Source of the DNA: SIG607 sp045601805
Lineage (GTDB): Bacteria > Bacillota > Clostridia > Oscillospirales > Acutalibacteraceae
Reading direction: 5' to 3'
DNA: 64,000 bases
Assembly (NCBI GenBank): GCA_045601805.1
Contig: JAZSAJ010000046.1
Location: 1 to 64,000, forward strand
Shown: positions 59,141 through 64,000 of the stretch, piece by piece
How positions within the stretch are numbered: position 1 is the stretch's first letter
Layout of the letters: each line of letters begins with the position of its first letter
Notes under the pieces: model-generated
Database searches by the model: none
Seen by the model: only the letters and a program-made list of their open reading frames with translations
What the model was told of the DNA's origin: nothing
Translations under genes and position numbers: made by a program

Positions 59141-61033
59141 ATGATGTTTTTGAAAAAGGTTATAAAAACAGTACTCTTATTAATAGGCGATTCGGCTTTA
59201 GTTTGGCTTTCCTATTTCTTTGCGTTGCTGTTACGACTTGGCATTTTCCCCGGCGATAAAAGTATATATATAACAAGGTTTATAACAATTTCTCCGCTTT
59301 TGGTTTTACCGTTCTTGCTTTGCATGTGGGTTATTGGCAGTTACCGTTCTTTTTTGCAGTTTACCGGTATTTCGGAATTAATAAAAACCATTCTTGCTTC
59401 ATTTAGTTCGGCGGTATTGGCATTTTTGGTGTATTCTGTTACCGTTTTGTATTTACCCAACACAAATATAGAAATTCACGACGCTCGTTCATATTTACCG
59501 CGCGCAATTTTCTTTATTGCACCCTTTATAGTATCAATTCTTGTGTGCTTCAGCAGAATTGTTATTAGGTACGCTTATTTACATTACAAAAAGACAACGC
59601 GGGAGTCAAAAATGCACGGCAATGCGCTTATTATTGGCGCAGGCGATGCAGGTGCCTTGCTTGTTGATAATATAAGAATTAACAACTATATGAAAGACTT
59701 GCGTATTGTTGGTATTATTGATGACGACCCATTTAAACTTGGAAAAGAAATTCACGGTATTAGGGTTTTGGGTAACAGACGCGATATTATAAGTATTGCC
59801 AAGAAAAAGAATGTTGACATTATTATATTTGCAATTCCTTCGTGCGATAACGAACAAAAACGCGAAATACTTAATATTTGCCAAAAAACCGGTTGTGCTT
59901 TAAAAACTTTGCCTCCAATTTATCAACTTACTTCGGGCGACCAAATTTCTGAACGCACCATACGTGACGTTGATATTAACGATTTGCTTGGCAGAGATGC
60001 CATTAAAATTGATTTAAAACAGGTTGAAGAATATGTTGGCGGAAAAATAGTTATGGTAACCGGTGGCGGCGGCTCTATTGGCAGTGAACTTTGCCGTCAA
60101 ATTGCAGTGCGCAAACCCAAACAACTTATTATTTTTGATATTTACGAAAACAATGCTTACGAAATTCAAAACGAATTAAAACGCAATTATCCCGAATTAG
60201 ATTTAGTTGTGCTTATTGGCTCTGTGCGCGATTCAAAGCGGTTAGAAAAGGTATTTTCAAAATACAAACCCGAAATTGTTTACCACGCTGCAGCGCATAA
60301 ACATGTTCCGCTTATGGAAGACAGCCCCAATGAAGCAATTAAAAATAATGTAATTGGTACACTTAAAACCGTTAAAACGGCAGATAGGCACGGCGTACAT
60401 CGTTTTGTTCTTATTTCAACCGATAAAGCGGTCAACCCAACCAACATTATGGGTGCTTCAAAACGAATTTGCGAAATGATAGTTCAGTCTTACAACGCTC
60501 GTTCAAAAACCGAATTTGTTGCCGTGCGTTTTGGCAATGTTTTGGGTAGCAACGGCAGTGTAATTCCGCTTTTCAAAAAGCAAATTGAAGCAGGCGGTCC
60601 AATTACCGTTACCGACCCCGATATTATTCGTTATTTTATGACAATTCCCGAAGCAGTTTCGCTTGTTCTTCAAGCCGGCGCTACTGCAAAGGGCGGGGAG
60701 ATTTTTGTGCTTGATATGGGAAAACCGGTAAGAATTCTTGATATGGCTGAAAATATGATAAAACTTTCGGGCTTTACTCCGTATGTTGACATTGATATAA
60801 GGTTTATTGGCCTTCGTCCCGGTGAAAAGAAATATGAAGAACTTTTAATGGACGAAGAGGGACTTGAAAAAACCGATAACAATCTTATTTATATTGGCAA
60901 ACCTATTGAGTTTAACGAAGAGGATTTGTGGAATAAAATAGGCGCACTTGAAGCAGTTATGTACGATGATTCGGTTGATTTGCGCCCAATGGTTAAGGAA
61001 CTTGTTCCAACTTATAGAATTCCTAATAGCTGA
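59141..61033 (+). CDS. Membrane-anchored nucleotide-sugar 4,6-dehydratase (FlaA1/WbpM/CapD type)
   Basis: The 630-residue protein has four or five N-terminal membrane helices (about 1-140), a CoA-binding-like Rossmann domain (IIGAGDAGALLVDNI) and a C-terminal SDR domain. The latter has VTGGGGSIGSELCRQI and the extended-SDR active segment STDKAVNPTNIMGASKR, where Met replaces the usual Tyr, as in this subfamily. These enzymes act on UDP-GlcNAc-type sugars for surface glycans. Start may be ATG 59141 or 59144, or TTG 59150 given the AGGA position. Confidence 0.92.
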   Translation: MMFLKKVIKTVLLLIGDSALVWLSYFFALLLRLGIFPGDKSIYITRFITISPLLVLPFLLCMWVIGSYRSFLQFTGISELIKTILASFSSAVLAFLVYSVTVLYLPNTNIEIHDARSYLPRAIFFIAPFIVSILVCFSRIVIRYAYLHYKKTTRESKMHGNALIIGAGDAGALLVDNIRINNYMKDLRIVGIIDDDPFKLGKEIHGIRVLGNRRDIISIAKKKNVDIIIFAIPSCDNEQKREILNICQKTGCALKTLPPIYQLTSGDQISERTIRDVDINDLLGRDAIKIDLKQVEEYVGGKIVMVTGGGGSIGSELCRQIAVRKPKQLIIFDIYENNAYEIQNELKRNYPELDLVVLIGSVRDSKRLEKVFSKYKPEIVYHAAAHKHVPLMEDSPNEAIKNNVIGTLKTVKTADRHGVHRFVLISTDKAVNPTNIMGASKRICEMIVQSYNARSKTEFVAVRFGNVLGSNGSVIPLFKKQIEAGGPITVTDPDIIRYFMTIPEAVSLVLQAGATAKGGEIFVLDMGKPVRILDMAENMIKLSGFTPYVDIDIRFIGLRPGEKKYEELLMDEEGLEKTDNNLIYIGKPIEFNEEDLWNKIGALEAVMYDDSVDLRPMVKELVPTYRIPNS

Positions 61034-61042
61034 TAAATTTCA

Positions 61043-61078
61043 AAAAAAGTAACCCAATATATTGGGTTGCTTTTTTAT
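61043..61078 (+). terminator. Terminator after the dehydratase gene
   Basis: AAGTAACCCAA pairs with TTGGGTTGCTT (one G-U) around a TATA loop and is followed by T6. Confidence 0.88.
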
Positions 61079-61093
61079 TTAATAACAAAATAC

Positions 61094-61122
61094 TTGACAA
61101 ATGCACAAAAATAATTTATTAT
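61094..61122 (+). promoter_or_regulatory. Promoter of the SigH-like gene
   Basis: TTGACA (61094-61099), a 17-bp spacer and TATTAT (61117-61122) precede the gene by 35 nt. Confidence 0.75.
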
Positions 61123-61156
61123 TATAATAATTATTAGTGGTTTTGATGGTGTTTTA

Positions 61157-61732
61157 ATGGAAAAGTCCGAAAAACAGGTGTTTTTTGAACAATGCGATGA
61201 ATATCTTGTGCAAAAAGCCCAAATGGGTGACGAAGGTTCATTGCAGGTTCTTTTAAATAAATACAGGCCAACTGTTGAATATTTAGCTTCCGGTTTTTCG
61301 GTTTCGGCAGATGAAAGAAAAGATTTAATTCAAGAAGGGTTAATTGCTTTATGCTTTGCCGTTAAGGTTTACGACGCTAAACAATCATCTTATAAAACCT
61401 TTGCTACGCTTTGTGCAAAAAGGGCAATAATATCGGCTTTAAGAAAAACTTCCAAAACGGGTATTGTTACAAAAGAACTTGCTTTAGCGGAAAATTTTTG
61501 TGAAGTCGGTTTAGATAACAATCCCGAAACTTCTTTTATTGATAGGGAAAGTTTTAATGATTTTTCAAATAAAATAAAACTGGCTTTGTCTGATTTTGAA
61601 TATAATGTTTTAACAGCGTTTTTAAAATATTCAAATTATACCGAAATTTGCGAAAATTTGGGTATAACAAGAAAAGAGGCAGATAATGCCTTACAGCGTG
61701 CCAGACGAAAAATTAAGAAATTAACGGTGTAA
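61157..61732 (+). CDS. Sigma-70 family factor, SigH-like
   Basis: The 191-residue factor has region 2 (EYLVQKAQMGDEGSLQVLLN, DLIQEGLIALCFAVKVYD, SSYKTFATLCAKRAIISALR) and a region 4 helix-turn-helix (NYTEICENLGITRKEADNAL). The order and wording are closest to the sporulation/stationary-phase factor SigH, but it is somewhat shorter and more divergent than a standard SigH. No anti-sigma gene is adjacent. ATG follows GTG-rich sequence without a strong ribosome site. Confidence 0.85.
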   Translation: MEKSEKQVFFEQCDEYLVQKAQMGDEGSLQVLLNKYRPTVEYLASGFSVSADERKDLIQEGLIALCFAVKVYDAKQSSYKTFATLCAKRAIISALRKTSKTGIVTKELALAENFCEVGLDNNPETSFIDRESFNDFSNKIKLALSDFEYNVLTAFLKYSNYTEICENLGITRKEADNALQRARRKIKKLTV

Positions 61733-61747
61733 ACTGTTAACATATTT

Positions 61748-61815
61748 GCCCGTGTAGCTTAATATAGCAGAGCGTTGAAGTCAGCAAAGATGTCGGTGCA
61801 ATTCCGTCCTGGGCT
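61748..61815 (+). pseudogene. Degenerate tRNA-like sequence in the leader of the zinc-ribbon gene
   Basis: GCCCGTG pairs with CCTGGGC (one mismatch, one wobble). GCTT/GAGC forms a D stem, and GTCGG-TGCAATT-CCGTC forms a T arm with one mismatch. The D loop lacks G18-G19 and T-loop base 55 is G, so the elbow contacts are lost. The anticodon arm is about five bases short and no arrangement gives a good stem with U33. CCA is not encoded, unlike both tRNA-Pro genes. It is therefore a tRNA pseudogene or a tRNA-mimicking leader. Confidence 0.6.
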
Positions 61816-61842
61816 AAAAACCAAACAAGAGAGGTAAAAATA

Positions 61843-62127
61843 ATGTTTGAAGACAAAACACTAGTTTGCAAGGACTGCGGAGAAGAATTCGTATTCACTG
61901 CAAGAGAACAAGAATTCTATGAATCGAAAGGATTCGCTAATGAACCGCAGCGTTGTAAACCCTGCCGCGACAAGCGTAAAAATGCAGCAAGAGCTCCCAG
62001 AGAAATGTTTGAAACAACTTGCAGTGCTTGCGGTGGTGTTGCAAAGGTTCCTTTCCAACCCAGAGAAGACCGTCCGGTTTATTGCAGCGAATGCTTTGCA
62101 AAAATGAAGGAAAATTCGGAAGAATAA
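61843..62127 (+). CDS. Small double zinc-ribbon protein
   Basis: The 94-residue protein has four CxxC knuckles (Cys9/12, 38/41, 60/63, 81/84) that would make two treble-clef or zinc-ribbon units joined by a basic linker (RDKRKNAARAPRE). Such proteins are annotated only as zinc-ribbon domain proteins; nucleic-acid or ribosome binding is plausible but unproven. Codon use is biased like gap (mostly TTC for Phe, TGC for Cys), suggesting high expression. AGAGAGGT precedes ATG, and a tRNA-like sequence ends 27 nt upstream. Confidence 0.88.
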   Translation: MFEDKTLVCKDCGEEFVFTAREQEFYESKGFANEPQRCKPCRDKRKNAARAPREMFETTCSACGGVAKVPFQPREDRPVYCSECFAKMKENSEE

Positions 62128-62146
62128 TATATACTTGTGATATATT

Positions 62147-62180
62147 GCCGCTTACATTATTGTAGGCGGTTTTCTTTTTT
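62147..62180 (+). terminator. Terminator after the zinc-ribbon gene
   Basis: CCGCTTACA pairs with TGTAGGCGG (one wobble) around a TTAT loop, followed by TTTTCTTTTTT. Confidence 0.88.
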
Positions 62181-62259
62181 AAAAAAGTTTAATTTTATTT
62201 ACACTTTATTAATAGAAATGTGGTAAAATACAAAAAGAAAAGTTTAGGAGGCGTAAAAA

Positions 62260-62946
62260 ATGGATAAACGAAAGATACTTATTGTGGATGACGATGAAAA
62301 TATATGCGAACTTTTAAGGCTGTATCTTGAAAAAGACGGTTTTGATACTTTTTGTGTTTTTGACGGTGAAAGTGCTGTTAAGCATAATGAAAGTTACGCC
62401 CCCGATTTAATTTTGCTTGATATTATGCTGCCCAAGTTAGACGGTTGGCAGGTTTGCCGCGAAATTAGAAAAAACTTTGATACCCCAATTATTATGTTAA
62501 CGGCAAAGGGCGAAACCTTTGATAGAATTTTAGGCCTTGAACTTGGTGCCGACGATTATGTTACAAAACCATTTGATACCAAAGAGGTAATTGCAAGGGT
62601 TAAAGCGGTTTTGCGCAGAAGTGTTGAAAATAACCGCAAAGATGTTAAAGAAGTAATTTATGATAAACTTAAAATAAATTTAACCAATTACGAACTTATT
62701 GTTGACGGCAAACAAATTGATACACCGCCAAAAGAACTTGAACTAATTTACCATTTAGCAAGTAATCCCAATAGAGTATATACTCGCGACCAACTTTTAG
62801 ATGAAGTGTGGGGTTTTGATTATTACGGTGATTCGCGCACGGTAGATGTTCATGTTAAACGCTTAAGGGAAAAACTTGAAAACATATCAGATAAATGGTC
62901 GCTGAAAACCGTTTGGGGTGTTGGTTATAAATTTGAGGCAAAATAA
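62260..62946 (+). CDS. OmpR/PhoB-family response regulator
   Basis: The 228-residue regulator has a receiver domain with the phospho-acceptor Asp54 (LILLDIMLP), acidic pair at residues 10-12 and the conserved Lys in YVTKPFD. A C-terminal winged helix follows (NRVYTRDQLLDEVWG, DSRTVDVHVKRLREKL). It starts after AGGAGG and is followed 2 nt later by its sensor kinase. The target genes are unknown. Confidence 0.95.
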   Translation: MDKRKILIVDDDENICELLRLYLEKDGFDTFCVFDGESAVKHNESYAPDLILLDIMLPKLDGWQVCREIRKNFDTPIIMLTAKGETFDRILGLELGADDYVTKPFDTKEVIARVKAVLRRSVENNRKDVKEVIYDKLKINLTNYELIVDGKQIDTPPKELELIYHLASNPNRVYTRDQLLDEVWGFDYYGDSRTVDVHVKRLREKLENISDKWSLKTVWGVGYKFEAK

Positions 62947-62948
62947 AA

Positions 62949-64000
62949 ATGAAATTAAACACCTTTAAAAAGTATTTTTTAATGATTTCTGTTTTGTTTT
63001 TAGTTTGTATAACATTTATAATGTCAACACTTGTTTTTCTTACAAATAACTATTTGGCCGACGAAAAATATAAAACGCTTACTACAGTTTGTGAAGCGGT
63101 TACGCGGTATAGTTTGGTTGATTACCGTTCAAGCGGTTATGTACGAAATATTTACAATATTTCGCGTGCAATTGCTACAACCGAAAGTAATACAGTTATA
63201 GTAGTGTTAGATAAAAATGCTTCGGCAATTTGTTGCACTTGTGAAGAATTTAATCTTGGCGGAAAATGTCAGCACGCAAAAAACAGTTATCCCGCAGATT
63301 TTATTAAAAGGGCAGAGGCAGGAACTGTAAACGAAGTAACACGGCTTGGCTCGGTTTTTAATGATATTCATTATCTTTCGGCAAATGCCATTACAGATTT
63401 AGTAGATAACAGCCGTATAGGTTATGTGTTTGCCGCAACCCCTGCTTCTGGGTTTAGCGATTTTCTTAAAGATATTTTAAAAATTTATTTATTTTCTGCC
63501 ATTGTTCCTGTTGTAATTATGTTCTTTGTGTTGTATTATATGACACATAGGTGGAATAAACCGCTTATCTTAATGTCAAAGGCAGCAAAATCAATGGCGA
63601 AGGGCGATTTTTCTAACAGAATACCAATTACAAGCGACGACGAAATAGGTCAACTTGCAAAGTCGTTTAACCAAATGACAAATTCGCTTGTTGAACTTGA
63701 AAATATGCGCCGTGGTTTTATTGCCAATGTTTCGCACGAACTTCGTACCCCAATGACAACCATTGGCGGTTTTATTGACGGAATTATTGACGGAACAATA
63801 GAAAAAGACAAACAAGAATATTATTTAAAAATTGTTTCTGCCGAAATAAAACGCCTATCGCGTCTTGTTCAGGGAATGTTAAGTCTTTCAAAATTAGAAG
63901 CGCGCGAAACCAAAATAAACCCTGCTTCGTTTGATTTTTCAAAACTTTTGTTAGATATTGTAATAAGCCAAGAAAAACGAATTGAAAGCAAAAACCTAAA
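62949..64000 (+). CDS. Sensor histidine kinase (cut by window end)
   Basis: At least 350 codons are open to the end of the window; the C-terminal ATPase domain is missing. The protein has a membrane helix (about 10-32), an extracytoplasmic domain (about 35-175), a second helix (about 178-198), HAMP (about 200-250) and HisKA with His263 in ANVSHELRTPMT. The sensor domain holds a tight cluster, C95-C96-x-C98, C107 and H109, suggesting metal or redox sensing (inference). It is coupled to the response regulator. Confidence 0.93.
   Translation, partial: MKLNTFKKYFLMISVLFLVCITFIMSTLVFLTNNYLADEKYKTLTTVCEAVTRYSLVDYRSSGYVRNIYNISRAIATTESNTVIVVLDKNASAICCTCEEFNLGGKCQHAKNSYPADFIKRAEAGTVNEVTRLGSVFNDIHYLSANAITDLVDNSRIGYVFAATPASGFSDFLKDILKIYLFSAIVPVVIMFFVLYYMTHRWNKPLILMSKAAKSMAKGDFSNRIPITSDDEIGQLAKSFNQMTNSLVELENMRRGFIANVSHELRTPMTTIGGFIDGIIDGTIEKDKQEYYLKIVSAEIKRLSRLVQGMLSLSKLEARETKINPASFDFSKLLLDIVISQEKRIESKNL

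Noticed and set aside
61748..61815. Functional tRNA (possible GTC, GAA or CAG anticodon)
   Set aside because: No alignment gives a paired anticodon stem together with U33, and the D/T-loop contacts are lost. Kept as tRNA-like only.

Overview
The window looks like chromosomal DNA from a low-G+C, Gram-positive, spore-forming anaerobe of the class Clostridia, probably Oscillospirales/Ruminococcaceae-like. This is inferred from T-box leaders on pheS and ileS, Rex, GerW- and BofA-like sporulation proteins, a SigH-like sigma factor, AddAB, ScpAB, class B sortase, a dockerin-bearing secreted protein and an eukaryote-like (type 2) IleRS. Promoters are very regular (TTGnnn, 17 bp, TATAAT-like) and most transcription units end in clear hairpin/T-run terminators. 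No phage, IS transposase, CRISPR array or rRNA is visible.

Layout. 1-7440: tRNA-Pro(UGG), then a hexuronide-use locus: a GPH-type symporter and GH2 glycosidase on the minus strand, diverging from an AraC regulator followed by mannonate dehydratase (uxuA) and an SDR oxidoreductase. 7595-15130: an orphan P-loop protein; a minus operon (glycosyltransferase, Maf, TrmO, two CobW-type GTPases, one fused to a DUF1980-like domain); a plus operon (DUF5662-like, GreA, monofunctional GT51 transglycosylase); and ireB with an unusual leader built from consecutive hairpins. 15183-25006: pheST with its T-box, a YwlG-like protein, a heterodimeric ABC exporter, and rex with DUF421/DUF4363 genes. 25137-36331: topB and a class B sortase, ileS with a variant T-box, PspC, a GH20 hexosaminidase, a TetR-controlled membrane-protein pair, tRNA-Pro(CGG) whose 5' end has been duplicated around a small G+C-rich insert, and tspO. 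36497-51191: housekeeping plus-strand operons (DUF1846, M50 peptidase, scpAB, gerW, DacF-like PBP, rluB-like, secG, bofA-like, addBA, sugar isomerase-like). 51267-52261: a large structured RNA with its own promoter, followed by a rearranged dockerin gene. 52336-64000: FkbM methyltransferase, a ComM-like ATPase with two flavoproteins, gap, a FlaA1/WbpM-type nucleotide-sugar dehydratase, a SigH-like factor, a degenerate tRNA-like sequence directly ahead of a zinc-ribbon gene, and a two-component system cut by the window end.

The best candidates for something undescribed are non-coding: the pseudoknotted, possibly bistable RNA at 51267-51476, the hairpin-array leader of ireB, the tRNA-like leader at 61748-61815 and the tRNA-Pro 5' duplication at 35541-35763. 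All family assignments were made by reading the translated sequences without database searches, and RNA pairings were done by hand.
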